From contig PUQB01000337.1 in NCBI GenBank assembly GCA_003024785.1, positions 52,501-116,500 on the forward strand: DNA of 64,000 nucleotides. Reading direction: 5' to 3'. The position numbers and the translations under genes were made by a program. Positions 1 through 11,379 of this stretch are shown piece after piece (positions within the stretch are counted from its first letter, which is position 1; every line of letters begins with the position of its first letter). Source of the DNA: Selaginella tamariscina. Its lineage: Eukaryota; Streptophyta; Lycopodiopsida; Selaginellales; Selaginellaceae. Below the pieces are notes generated by a model. That model was given only the letters and a program-made list of their open reading frames with translations. It searched no databases and was not told the origin of the DNA.

Positions 1-46
1 ATCATCTTATCATAATATTTCGAGTAAAAGCTAGGAAACTATGTAA

Positions 47-133
47 AACTGTCCAGAGCTCACATTTGTGGTGGTTCTAAAACGAAATGTTATCTTTCTT
101 TTGAACTAGCACAAAGGTGAGCTTTGGACAGTT
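47..133. other. Near-perfect 87-nt foldback hairpin
   Basis: Bases 47-81 pair with 99-133. I count about 30 Watson-Crick pairs, 2 G-U pairs and 3 mismatches over 35 positions, with a 17-nt loop. The stem includes CTGTCCAGAGCTCAC opposite GTGAGCTTTGGACAG. It lies about 140 bp upstream of the first ATG of the TE-like gene. It could be a small-RNA precursor, a relic of a foldback or MITE element, or an untranslated leader structure. Sequence alone cannot decide, and no second copy was noticed in the window. Confidence 0.6.
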
Positions 134-2908
134 AATTCCGTCTACTTCTCTCTGTGTATTATTTTTGTATATTCGGGTTTATACAAGTGTGTGTGCGTTT
201 TTATATGATTTGTATTCATAGTGTATTATTTTGCAGAAGGACGATTTAATTAAACAAGGAGATCGAGTCATTAGTATGGAGTCGTCGTCAAATTCTGGGT
301 AAGAATTAAAATAAAATCTGTTATACTCGGATATGTGCTTGAACTAATCATTTTTGTATTCAGATGTGGAATTGAGGTGACATTAAAGACGAAGAGGAGA
401 AGAGATGGGCAGGGGGATTCTGGAATCAACTTGGCCATATTTCAAACTAAACGGGAAGCGCATTGGAACAACCATGGTTGCTGTCAAACTAACCTCTGTC
501 ACATCGCATGGACAAGCAAAACAATGGAAAGTGGGTGTGCTAGTCAAGCATCCGAAAGCATGCTGTGAACCCAGATTGAACGATGCTCGACACATATGCC
601 TTGTTCCATCCAATGTCACGTTCTCGGATCCAGAGGTCGCCAGTTACAACATTAATTTCGGGTGGTTTTGTCGACTTGTGGATAATGACGTTCACGTGTT
701 CACTAATGATGTTGACCTTGGAGTTCTTCTTCAACTCAACGAAAGCCCATCTATGGAGGGGATCCATCTGGATGTCTACTTCGAAGATCTTCAGACTCAT
801 CGAGTAGGTGTATTGTCAGGAGATATTGCTTCACAATACAGAAAATCCACAAGTGGAGCAATCGTCCCTCTTCACATTGAAGAAGAACACAGCGACATCA
901 TAAAGGAGATTGAGAGGGTGGCTTGGTCTCAGGTTCTTTACAGATCACGTTCAATTTGCTTAGCAAATTTCGGGAGCTGGAAGAGTGTGCCGAGAACATT
1001 AGAACAGCATCAATCGGGGATCACACATGTTGATTCGGATCGTAGAAGAAAATCATTAGTCGTTTTGTCAGCTGCACCTGTGGCGTCCCATGCTGCAATA
1101 AGCCACAAGGAAATGATGTTGGATGATAGGATTTACCAGTGTAGGGTTAAGTATTGCAGCGTCAACCCAAACTTCAATTACAGGCCACTGAATCAGGAAC
1201 GTGTAGCTGAGCTCATGGAGAAGATGAAGGACGAAATTCTTACACCGTTCCACATAATGCTGTTTTGTGTGCATACTACGAAGACACAAAGGCGCTGACA
1301 AAGTGTGGATCACAACACCGGAACAAATGAGGAAGGTTCAGACGGAGAATAGAAAATCAGTTAAGTACTACATCATTAGTGGCCAGCACACAATAACGGC
1401 AGCCCAACGACTTCTCGACGAACACAACAAAGGAACGATGGCAACAAAACTTTCCGAGCATACCCGTGAGAAGCTGACGAAAAATCGGCGTTTTTGCGAA
1501 GCCGAATCTCACAATCGAGCAGTACCATAAGTTATCGGCGGAATGGGACGCTGCAGACACCAACCACTACAACAGCAAAATATGGGAGAAGTTCAAACAC
1601 ACGCGAGCCGTGTGGGAATCTCTTCAGCGACCACAAAGAGCTACCGCAGGGAATACACAATCTGCGGACTACCGGGTAAGCAAATTGTTTGGGCGGGATT
1701 TATCTCGCCGGTATATTAATCTGTCTTTTTCTCAGAGAGTTGAAGAAATTGTAGCAGTTGATTTTGCCCAGGTGGGCGGGAAGGAAACATCCTTTTTGAT
1801 GATGTTGATTTCTTGTCCCGAGGATAGGATCTTTGCGAAATGGTTGGGGATTATGGAATCCTTTGCAAAAGGAACACTGAAGAAGAAGCAGACAAGTGAA
1901 GTGGAGCCCTCAGAGAAGTCTGCAAAGAAACCCAGTAAGACGCCGAAGTCTAAGTCTGTTCAATCTATAAAGGATGTAGACAACGATTTCAAGCTCACAT
2001 GGTTGAAGCCTTTAAATGGAACAACGATGGAGGAGATGGAAGTCTTGGCTGATTTGGTGATTGATGGCAAATTACAGATTAACAACAGCAGCCCCACCTC
2101 TCCTTTTCATCTCAAGGCAATGGAGTTGAAGACGGTCAGGCACTTCAAGGAGTGGTTGGGAATACACTGCCACAAACTGGGTTGGATTTCGGCTTCAACA
2201 TACGAAGAGGTCAGCAAATATTTGCATGTGACAAATGATGATATGCTTGTCGAATGGGTGAATCAATCGGAAGATCTGGGCAAGAATCTATTGCACGCCA
2301 ACGCCAAAAAGGAGAACATTGCGATGACGCCTTCTCTTATGGCAGTCCTTCAGCAGCGGAGAACCGAGTTGAACCTTATAAAGGAGGATGCTACGAATCA
2401 CGACAAGCCCTACAGATGTTTGTTGTTGGATTCGGAGACTTTATGGGGTACCATCACTGCTTGTAGGAAACCGTTTCAATTGTTCGTGATGGATCGGCGG
2501 GTGTCAAAAAATCCTTCGACAGACAGACATAGAGGATTTGGTGGAGAAACTTAGTCGTGCAAGCATGTACAAAGAAGGTATTTATTATTGAATTCATACT
2601 TGCACTCTTGACTGATATCTACGTTTTCAGGTATTTATTTCTTGATTCTTGCTCATGTCACCGATACCTTTGCCTTCTCCTTTGCCAAGAGGAATAAACA
2701 TCGTTGGACAGGATTTTATATGAATGATGCTGATCCGAAGTGCATTGATTCGGTTGTTCACTTGGTTGTTAGGAATGCGCCAAACAGTTTCAAACTTCCA
2801 AATGACTGGCCAGGCATCTGTTTGCACTCCAACGGCCCTGAACCTCCATCCGATACACCGATAGGACAGAGTGACGTATTCGGCAATGTACGTTATCCAA
2901 ACATCACA

Positions 2909-3010
2909 AGTCAAGCGGCACGGAGCATCGTCAACTTGATCAGGGGTCCTCACAGTGAAAGTCAAGCGGCACGGAGCATCGTCAACTTGATCAGGGGTCC
3001 TACAGTGATG
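2909..3010 (+). repeat. 51-bp tandem duplication
   Basis: The block starting AGTCAAGCGGCACGGAGC begins at 2909 and again at 2960, ending ...GGGGTCCT(C)ACAGTGA each time. The 51-bp period equals 17 codons and would be frame-neutral. The surrounding ~310-bp segment (about 2825-3133) is absent from the second copy of this gene near 38.48 kb. Confidence 0.85.
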
Positions 3011-3039
3011 CATGGGTTTTTGACTACTGCACTAGGGGG

Positions 3040-3134
3040 TCCGTCTTGAAGGAGTGTTACCTTCGGTATACATGTGTATTTACCGGGGTCCGTCTTGAAG
3101 GAGTGTTACCTTCGGTATACATGTGTATTTACCG
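3040..3134 (+). repeat. 49-bp tandem duplication
   Basis: The block CCGTCTTGAAGGAGTGTTAC...ACATGTGTATTTACCG starts at 3041 and again at 3090. It lies just downstream of the 51-bp duplication, in the same segment that the 37-40 kb copy lacks. Neighbouring tandem duplications suggest local slippage or repair events. Confidence 0.85.
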
Positions 3135-3171
3135 TTGAAAAGGATAAGACCATGGTTGAGGACCTGAACAA

Positions 3172-3176
3172 GTGGA
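3172..3176. other. Target-site duplication of TRIM (left)
   Basis: GTGGA immediately precedes the left LTR and is repeated right after the right LTR (3582-3586). The paralogous empty site at 38516-38520 carries one copy, which confirms transposition. Confidence 0.85.
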
Positions 3177-3581
3177 TGTCACGTTCTAGGATTTGAACCC
3201 CCTACCTCTGGAGTAGTAGGCGTGACTTGGACCAAAAGGCCATTGATCAGGATGACACCTAACCACGCTCCAGACCTAGTACGTGTGTCGTGACACCACC
3301 TCCCCTCGGCCCCCTTCTCGGTGGAACTACTGGGGATACCAGTAGGCCAGGGAGGTCAGAATGACCACTAGCCCGGGTCAAGGTGGTCAACACATACTAG
3401 GGCCCCCAACCCTATTACGAATTGCCTAGGTTTTGTTGACCTAGGTTATCCTGATCAATCTGTCACGTTCTAGGGATTTGAACCCCTACCTCTGGAGTAG
3501 TAGGCGTGACTTTGGACCAAAAGGCCACATTGACCAGGATGACACCTAACCACGCTCCAGCCTAGTACGTGTGTCGTGACA
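3177..3581 (-). mobile_element. TRIM retroelement with tRNA-like LTRs
   Basis: Two nearly identical direct repeats (3177-3295, 119 bp; 3461-3581, 121 bp) begin TGTCACG and end CGTGACA and flank a 165-bp non-coding centre. The element is bounded by the 5-bp target duplication GTGGA (3172-3176 and 3582-3586). The duplicate locus shows the empty site with a single GTGGA at 38516-38520. On the minus strand a purine tract (GAGGGGAGGTGG) directly precedes the 3' LTR, which sets the orientation. In that orientation each LTR contains an A-box-like TGGCCTTTTGG and, 44 nt on, GGTTCAAATCC, a near match to the tRNA B box. This spacing matches tRNA genes. It has no coding capacity, so it is a non-autonomous TRIM that may use a pol III promoter (inference). 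Confidence 0.85.
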
Positions 3582-4152
3582 GTGGATAGATAGGTTCTCA
3601 ACTGAATACCCAACGAATCATAAAGGAGTATTTGAGAAAGTTCCCTCCAGATAAGTGCGATAGCTCTGAAGCGAATCTGGTTCAATGTCGGAGTTTGAGA
3701 ACGAACTTCAATTAGATATTAGACCGAAAGTTATCTCGAGGAGTACAGAACATTCGCACACTCCATTACCCATGGAAACATCAATAAAAGATGCAGAAGA
3801 TCTTGAACCATCTCACAAGCGGCTTAGACCTTCTTCGCCTCACTCAGAAGGTAATAGCGAAGAAGAATTGTTAATGAATTGTTAGAGTGACGAATAGTTG
3901 TAAATGAGTGTAACATAAGGCATTTTTGTATATTTCGTTTATATTTGTACAGAAAATAAATTCTCAAGGATTAATGAAGCTTTTAGTTCAAACATGGGTC
4001 ACACATTAACAAGGTAAATAATATACCTTGATAATTTTAAGGTCAGCTAATATCATTTTGCAGATGTAATGAAACATTGAGAACATGGATTTTCAGCATT
4101 GCCATGAGGTAAGAGAGGGGTTTGGCGACAATTTCTTGTGCCACATGTCAGA

Positions 4153-5318
4153 ATGACAGAGTTCATGCAGGAAATGGATAATAATGCAGCTCAAAACATC
4201 GTTACCATGGGGGCCACTTCAGTTTTTTCATCATCATTTTTATTGGCTTCAGTTCCGAAATCAATTTCTTCAGCGCATGCAATATCTGAATCTTGTAAGG
4301 ATGATGTACAATTAAATGATGAAGGGATAGGCAACGAGATAGTGGCAACGGATAAATGTGAAAGGGAGCAAACAAGTGATTTGCAAAGTATTCAAGAGGC
4401 AACGCTATCTCATGTTACTCATGGCCATTTGTGTTGTTGGATGTCAATGGTGTTCTGCTTCATCGACAAAGGCCCGAGGATAGAAAAAAGAAATCAAACA
4501 AGGAGATTTCATTCTTGTCATGGTAAATTTCGATATGATATTATTTTTCGTCCAGGGTTGGATCGTCTCTTTCAAAAGCTTAAGGAGATGGGTGCGCTTG
4601 TGGGGATTTGGTCATGCATGCAGATTCATAACTTAACACCGCTGTTGAATTTGCTTAAGAAACATTGTAATGTTGCAGAAGAGGTGATTCGTAAAGATTG
4701 GATTTTTGACCAGCGAATATGTTATAAACCTCTCGAATTTCACAATATAAGAAAGGAAAGCAAGCCACTTCTTCAAGAATGAAAGAATAATTGGGACTCA
4801 TGGGGAGATCAGTCGCTTAAGGATAATGAAGAATGCACAATGTTAGTGTAGACGACTCTCCTCAGAAGGCATGCTCAACCAAAACATTGCTTGTATTCAT
4901 CCAATCACTTTCGATCCATATTCTGATACGATATCATGGATGAGCTAGTGAACTACTTGGATACGTGCCTCAGAAAGAAGAATCTCAAAATTTTTGTGAA
5001 CAGTATCCACCGTATCATACATTTCCTGAAGCTTTTCTTTCTCGTGATTTTGAATTTTATAAAATGAAGGATAGCAACCGGGCGCTTTATAATATTATTC
5101 TTAAGGAACGTCATTTTTTAGATGAGCCTTTATGCAGACCTGGTCTTATTACATCTTATGTATTAACAAGGATGGCGCATTCGTGAGAGTGTTAGGTGGT
5201 GGCAACAACATCAAGATATTGACCAAAATGATTTGATTAATCCGGAGAGTGATGATTTAGACAAAATGAGGAGATTTCTTGTATGGTTAGAAGAAAGTAT
5301 TTATAAAAAATTAACATG
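4153..5318 (+). pseudogene. FCP1/NIF-type HAD phosphatase-like, copy 1 (frameshifted)
   Basis: This is the paralogue of the better copy at 39.07-40.24 kb. The ATG chosen is the first in a frame reading MTEFMQEMDNNAAQN. Compared with copy 2, one base is missing near 4425, just before the catalytic motif, so the DVNGVLL segment is read in the wrong frame here. Another indel restores the frame by about 4510. A further loss near 4766 (within KPYFFK of copy 2) and more near 4845 and 5185 break the C-terminal half. The HAD signature VVDDSPQKA is visible only as a fragment around 4850. The gene follows the ParB-like gene on the same strand, as in copy 2. It is either a pseudogene or an indel-damaged assembly of a real gene. 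Confidence 0.6.
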
Positions 5319-5580
5319 TTGATAAGGAAATGATTTCATTTGTAATTATGTTTGATAGTATTTCTTCATTATTGTAAACTATTTTTAGAATAATATGAAT
5401 ATTCTAAGATAGTTTAGGAATATTCCTTACTAAGTAAGGTTATTGAAGGATTAATTAATTAATTAATTATTTTAAGGCTTAATTACATATTAATTAAATG
5501 ATTAATTAATAATTAAAACTTAAGTATTAATTAGTAATTTATTTTATATTCCCATTTTTCACGTATCATGCACATGCATC
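5319..5580. other. AT-rich spacer
   Basis: The stretch is rich in TTAATTAATTAA-type words and has no coding signal. It is part of the segmental duplication (its partner ends near 40,483). Unit A of the tandem array starts at its right edge. Confidence 0.6.
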
Positions 5581-7465
5581 CTACTCTTTGTGGTAATAGG
5601 ACTGCTAAAGTGGTTTGTGTTTTAGGGTTTAGCTAGTGCTAAATTTTAAAAAATACTCTACACTTTTTGCTAACACTTTGAATTCAGATAGAGAGTGGTT
5701 ATGAGATCTATAACTCTTTAATAAACACCTACTTGGTAAGCATGTGTGGGTTATGCACTCTAATGTCAAGGGTAGTACTTAGAATAAAGCAACTTCTAAG
5801 TTCATGTTACTTTGCCTTACAGTTATTTAAGTTAATTTACCTAAAGTTGTCCATATTACTTTACCTAAAAGTCTTGGTGCTTACCTCAATAAGGTCTACT
5901 CAACAAAAGCCAAACCATACACGCTTGGAGATCAAAATGCACGATGGCAGAATCATTTTAGACAAGGTTTGAGGTGGTACTCATTTTCGGTAGTGCAGGC
6001 GACCTAAACATCTTCTATGATGATGTAGCATGGCCAAAATGTTAGCATTTGGCTCTCGAAATTGGTTTTCGCAGCAACATGCATGCTGGCGTTAAGGATT
6101 TTCCTCGTTGGGATTGCCGTGTGGTTAGGTCCATTTTCATTTGCGTGGCTACCACATATAAGTCACACGAGAATTATAAGCATGAAGAAAAAATACAAGT
6201 GGTCTCAATTGCATTTGCATTAACATTTTAGTTTTGCATCAAAATCAACAAACAACAATTCGCATACCTTCTCTAACGATTTGTGAGCAGCTTGGGCAAC
6301 GCTTAGGAAGAAATGAAAAATTGTAGTCCATTGTTTGGGCTAGCTTTTATATACTAGGCTGCTACATTTGAATTTTCAACAGTCCCTGTTGTTGAGTTTG
6401 AATTCACCAAGCAGAAGAACATATGTGCACTTAAGGCAACTCTTGCTTTTGGAGGCAAATTTCATCGACTCCCCTCGATCCTCCGTTCACGGCACTTACG
6501 CATGCAAGAGTTTCGTCACCCCAAGTGAAGGCACCTTGCTAGGGTTCTTGCATCCAATCATGGGTAGGCGGTACCATTTTCATGTTGCCAAGTTTTTTCA
6601 TCTAATTAGGCCTTATTAAAACATTAAAAGCATTAATAACACTGCATTCACTCACATAATGACACAATGCAGGCATGTTAATATACAAAGTGCAGATTTA
6701 ATTATCAAACGATATGTTGCATCTTTACCCAAAAGAAAAAGGTAGTGTCCAATGGGAGTTCACATGACTTGGTGGGGATTCAACAATTGATTAATCAGAA
6801 TATTTAGTTACATTTTCTGCAGTTCTGGATAAAGCAATGCACCCCAAGGTGAATCTCGGCTGCCAATCTCGGAGTCTTTGGAATCAAACCATTGCTTAAA
6901 TCCTATGGCCAAGAACATTAGACGATCATGCAACTGTGAATCTATTTTAATGACATGGCACAACTTGTAGCATGAGATTTTTACAAAACATATTTTCAAT
7001 GGCATAGTCTGTCTCACCAAAACATTTTACGTATTGATGAAAGTTCAAGTGTATTTACTTAGTCAATTGGGGTCTGTTATGTTAATTAAATGTAAATGAA
7101 TGTTCTGAAAATAAAAAATAGTGCAATTAATACTAATATTTTATAATAAAATATAAAAAAAAAGAAGTATTTCAAAATAAATATTTATCAAAATAAATTA
7201 AAATTATACATTTATCTTTTTTTGATTTTTTAACATATTTTGAACAATGTTATAATATATAACTAAAGTATTTGATATATATTATTTATATATAAAAATG
7301 TAATTAAACTTAACAACATTATCAAGGCTAAATGATGATAGGAGTACATTTTGCATTAGTTTTTTCAATCTTTCGGATTCTTGTGTGTAATCATGTGTTG
7401 GATGGTAGGTTTACTGATTTAACTAATTTAATAAGGTATTTAAAAGCAAAATATTCAATCACAAG

Positions 7466-7469
<4 letters not shown>

Positions 7470-7512
<43 letters not shown>
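7470..7512. repeat. (AT)n microsatellite, unit A
   Basis: The tract is about 42 bp of alternating AT, about 300 bp upstream of the unit A gene. The equivalent tracts in unit B (about 15282-15320) and unit C (about 23018-23041) differ in length. It can form a cruciform and is probably hypervariable. Confidence 0.9.
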
Positions 7513-7514
<2 letters not shown>

Positions 7515-7526
7515 AAATATCCCGTT

Positions 7527-7535
7527 AAACCCTAA
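7527..7535 (+). promoter_or_regulatory. Telo-box-like AAACCCTAA
   Basis: AAACCCTAA is present 285 bp upstream of the ATG. The same motif sits at the same relative place in unit B (about 15353) and unit C (about 23057). Telo boxes occur in many plant promoters. Function here is inference, and conservation between recent copies is not independent evidence. Confidence 0.3.
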
Positions 7536-7811
7536 TCCGTAGGCTATAAGAAAGTGTATGTGCCTTTTGTGCATGTGAGTTTAATGGCCATAAAACATTT
7601 TAATTTATATATTTTCATAAATTTAAAGTATAAACATTGACGTTAAACCCTCTGTTAATATTAAACACAATGAGTTGCTTACATAATATTATAAGTCCTT
7701 CCATACGGGTGTTCTGCGTGCGCGTGTGTCTACGTGCGTGTGCATGTATAATCACAATTTAATGAGAATATACTTTTTAGAAAAATTTCTCGCGTGGTCA
7801 AATGGGTGGAG

Positions 7812-10149
7812 ATGAGTATATATGGAACGAGGAGAACTAGGGTTTCTGCAGGTCCTCGCAATGAAGAGTGACATGGAATTATCCAGAGAAGTATCTAATT
7901 TTTTTTTATACTTCGCACATTTCATATAAAAATCTGTGGTTTTTGTGGAGCTCTTTTCCCTTAGTTTTTCATAAAAGTTTGCACTTAAATCATGATATGC
8001 CATAGAATTTTCCATCTTTCTGTGTTTTTCTTTGAACTCTTTTATGAATTTAACCCCACCATCTACCTGCTTTGTATCTTCCCTTTTTTAGTTTTCCATA
8101 GAAAACTTTTATGTTTTGTTATGAATTTGCACTTTGATGGAAATATTCTATCTTTCTGCATGAATCCGCACTCGTTTCATGTAAAACATGTAAGTTGGTG
8201 TCATAATATATAAATTATTTGCAAACAATAAACTGGGTTTCATTATAATATAGGCAAACATAGTATAGTGTTATTTCTATCTGTTCACTTAACTAATACT
8301 ATGGTTTTCAGAACCAGCTACTTACTGAACAAGTTGAAAAGGTATGCACAATTGACATATTCTCGTTGTATTTTTATGTGATATTGCTCACATCCCTCTC
8401 TATACACACGTTATTTGTTTTAATGTGGTCTTGCATTACAGACCATTGCGCAGGGTGCTCAATTCATTAACATTGAAGGAAGCTCATGTCGTTCAGAACT
8501 CCGTGCTAAGCTCGAAGAACGTTGGCACAATGCCCCAGCTCGCAGGTGTGTGTGTGTGTAAAAGAAAGAGAGAAGTATATCTAATAGAGCATAGTCTTAT
8601 ACAGTGATGCTTATGTTTACGAGGACGAGCGTGGGTATATTAATATCATTGCTGGGGTTCCTGGAGAGGAAGTCGAACCGAGCTTCCGAGTTGCTTTACC
8701 CCCAGAAACACAGACGAATGAGGATACACATATAACAACACGTTTTGTGGGAGCATCTGAGAAATGGTTTTATTTTCAACGTCAGATTGAGCCCAGCTTT
8801 GCTGCTACTGCAACTGCGAGGCAGGCCGATGAGAAAATGAATGGAACATGGTTTCACTTTGGACGTGGAGATACACTTCCTCCTCAATTTTTCTGCCACC
8901 ACCAAGGAAAACCACGCTTCTCTCACCTACAGTTTCCAGGTGCTGTGACAGAGAATACCGAGTTCCACACCCACGTTTTTATCAAACGTCACAAACAGCT
9001 CGTTCGTTCCTCTCTGGTAAACTTATCGAACTTCCAGGTCGTCATTCCAGATCTGCCTCTACCTTGGCCTGAACCACACTACAGGAATGGTTGTTGAGAA
9101 TTTCCAGGTATCACACACGCACACACACACGCATGTATAGGTATAGGTATAGGTATTGAAAAGCTTTTTTGTATAGGTGTTTTATGACCCTTGGGACGCC
9201 AGTTTACTTTGCTATAGAAATTTCCGACATGTAGGGATTACTGTAATCCATAGCCTCACCACAACTTGCAACCTCATGCGGATACTCTCTGGATACTTTG
9301 TTGCTGTTACAGCTGATCATACCTTGTGTACTATGGATTTGACAGCGAATCAACTGCAGTGCACTTCCTACAAACAAGCAGTAAGACCTGAAGTCATGAC
9401 TTATACTCTTTCTTTCACTCTCTCTTAGCTCTGTGCAAAACTTGTCTTACCCTCTTTATATTACAGAGCGAACGGCCGCTGACTATAGCCGACGTGATCA
9501 GTGTGGAACATGTTGGGCGAACTCTTACTAAACTGCTATGCATTCTTGTGCCGGATGCAATTATAAACGAGCACCTTTGGGTAGGCTCCCTTACATTACA
9601 GGTGACAAGTTCACTCCCAACTTGTTTTACACCCTGCCACTCACTCAGGTAAAACGCATGTGTAAAATCACATATATATGAATGTAGGTGTGCGTGTGTG
9701 TATACACGTATTCATGTGTGAGATGTGAACATGTAGAACTCAAGTTTTACATTCCTGCTGGCCTTCCGAACGGATCATTTGGTGTAACACAACCCGACTT
9801 AGTGCGTGTGATGACGACTCATCAGGCGAGTTGTTCGTAAATATATACACACATAGGTACTTATGGTAATTTATATTAATGAAGGTGGGGGGATTCATCA
9901 TCCACAAAGATCGTTTATATCATTTGGAAATATCAAAAACAGATGCCATTGACAAAGAATGCATTAATCTTCCCCAACGTCATGTCATAGTCCATGATCT
10001 TGCAATGAGCTGCGATCCGAGGTTCCTGGTTGTATCCGTTACGGGCCACACATTAACTTTTGACATACTCCTGATCCAGCTCCACACTGGATGTAAACTG
10101 GGATTCAGGATACCGAGGTGGTAGAGTTGTCTATAAGATAAAGATTTAG
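7812..10149 (+). CDS. Unknown nine-exon array gene, copy A
   Basis: I do not recognise the family. Exon model: E1 7812-~7893 (MSIYGTRRTRVSAGPRNE, then an in-frame stop caused by a 1-nt difference from copy D), a short exon encoding LLTEQVEK before 8341, E4 8442-8545 (AQGAQFINIEGSS), E5 8605-9107, E6 9177-9380 (FYDPWDASLL), E7 9477-9648 (ADVISVEHVGRTL), E8 9737-9836 (YIPAGLPNGSFGV), E9 9857-10149 ending VNWDSGYRGGRVVYKIKI and TAG. Splice sites are consistent with GT-AG and shared by all copies. The predicted protein is about 490 residues with no obvious signal peptide or membrane segment. E5 has a Trp/His/Phe-rich stretch (GTWFHFGRGDT) and PDLPLPWPEPH. E9 has GGGGGG where copy D has GGGGG, which breaks the frame. 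Conserved splice sites in four copies argue for a real spliced cellular gene. Confidence 0.6.
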
Positions 10150-10705
10150 GTAACCATTAACACTTACCAATTTGTAATGTTTGCTTTGTGTATATAAATC
10201 CGTACATGTTTTAAGGCTTTTCCTGTGTGTGCGTGTGGCTTTTTAGTTCGAACTCCATCACTTAAGCATTTACATACATACATGGATATATATAATGTGT
10301 GTGTACATTTGAATGTATTTTAGATCCAATGTACTTACGCGTGTGTATGTGAGTGGGGGTACTACAGATATGATATATTACATAGTTTGAGATAATACTC
10401 GACGGTTCTCTCTCTGGCTACATGTGTGTACAGTATGTATAGAAACATATTACGCACATTGTGTTTTTGTGTCTGTAATTCGTAATACACAATAAATAAT
10501 TTGTGTATGAGCATGTGTTCTTGAAAGGTATTACGAGTTTGTATATGTAATTCTCAATTATAAAATTTGATGGGTATGTACATGTATGTTGATGAAAGTG
10601 CAAGTGCGTTTGAGAAGAGAAACACATGTGTTTGTGCGTGTTAATGAAGTCCATGTGTGTGTAACAGAGGAGAGCATTCTCTTGGACATGTGTGTGTGTG
10701 TGTGT

Positions 10706-10717
10706 GGGGGGGGGGGG
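10706..10717 (+). repeat. 12-G homopolymer after (TG)n
   Basis: A run of 12 G follows (TG)n at this site. Unit B has 16 G (18453-18468), while unit C has only a TG-rich tract ending GGTGTGTGGGTGGG (about 26271-26284). It is G-quadruplex-capable, and its length is hard to sequence reliably. Confidence 0.8.
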
Positions 10718-11379
10718 TGAGAGAGAGGAAGGCATAGGTGTTTATATGCATAGCTTTCAAGAGGGACTGTGTGTTTGACCTTGGTTACAATTTGGGCTTA
10801 ATCATGTTAATTGAATTGTCAATGAAAGCTCTAAAAATAAAAATATTAAATTCATTTAATTATATAAGAATGAAATATAAAAGAAAGGACTTATTTTAAA
10901 ATATATATCTTAAAGTAATGACATTTTTAATGTTTTTTCAATCTTTTGGATTCTTATGCATAAGCACGAGTGTGATTTCATTGATTTAATAAAGCATTTA
11001 AAATAGAAGTATGCAATTGCAAGATTAATTGATAAAATCACCTGGATTATCATATATTAGCATATATATTTTCATAGAATACATGATTTGACAAACCCTA
11101 ATCAATAAGCTCTCAATTATATGTATTTTTGTAAAACTATAAAGTGCACCGTTAAACCCACGAGTTGTTCACATTTTATATAATAAGAAGTTTATTCAAT
11201 GTGTGTACTTAAGATAATGTTTCGTCCATGGTAGCTATAAATTCTATTAAACATCCATCCTAAATCTCTTCATTAACAGTAATTTTGAATTCCATTTCAA
11301 TAGTTACCCTAAATTTCATCTTGCATTTACTTTAAATTATTATACATTTAATCTAATAATTATCTTAAATTTAAAAAGT

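Larger units (their letters stand above)
276..3885 (+). pseudogene. Large TE-like gene with ParB-like motif, copy 1
   Basis: I do not recognise this family with confidence. A short first exon (ATG at 276, donor near 299, acceptor near 363) leads into long open stretches at 405-1298, 1267-1530 and 1610-2554. There is a clear intron at about 1676-1735 (GTAAGC...CTCAG). The stretch RVAELMEKMKDEI followed about 60 residues later by KYYIISGQHTITAAQ resembles the ParB-like nuclease/partition fold seen in some eukaryotic mobile-element proteins. Downstream come a Lys/Ser-rich linker, a conserved block around LTWLKPLNGTTMEEME, and an acidic tail (SEDE-rich, ending near 3885). Frame changes near 405-425 and 1290, plus a TRIM insertion at 3177, break it. 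Bases from about 1826 onward recur at 37.35-38.80 kb. The lysine-rich and acidic character and the duplication suggest a mobile-element-derived gene; that role is inference. Confidence 0.45.
1826..5568 (+). repeat. Segmental duplication, copy 1 (partner 37347-40483)
   Basis: Both copies have the same orientation and hold the 3' two-thirds of the ParB-like gene and the whole FCP1-like gene. Copy 1 uniquely has the TRIM (3177-3581) and a ~310-bp segment with two short tandem duplications. Copy 2 uniquely has about 150 bp near 38,040-38,190. Identity in the shared parts is very high, mostly single-base differences and indels, so the duplication is recent. Confidence 0.85.

Noticed and set aside
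3196..3260. Possible functional tRNA gene in the TRIM LTRs (minus strand)
   Set aside because: The A/B-box-like words are there, but the acceptor stem does not close and the sequence is an LTR present twice. It is a tRNA-like relic at most.
8696..8926. Minus-strand open frame within array exon 5
   Set aside because: It is a shadow of the conserved plus-strand exon, whose splice sites and reading frame are shared by four copies.
10418..10735. Minus-strand His/Thr-rich open frames in TG/CA tracts (also 18007-18406 and 25799-26306)
   Set aside because: They arise from dinucleotide repeats read as THTHTH and have no other support.
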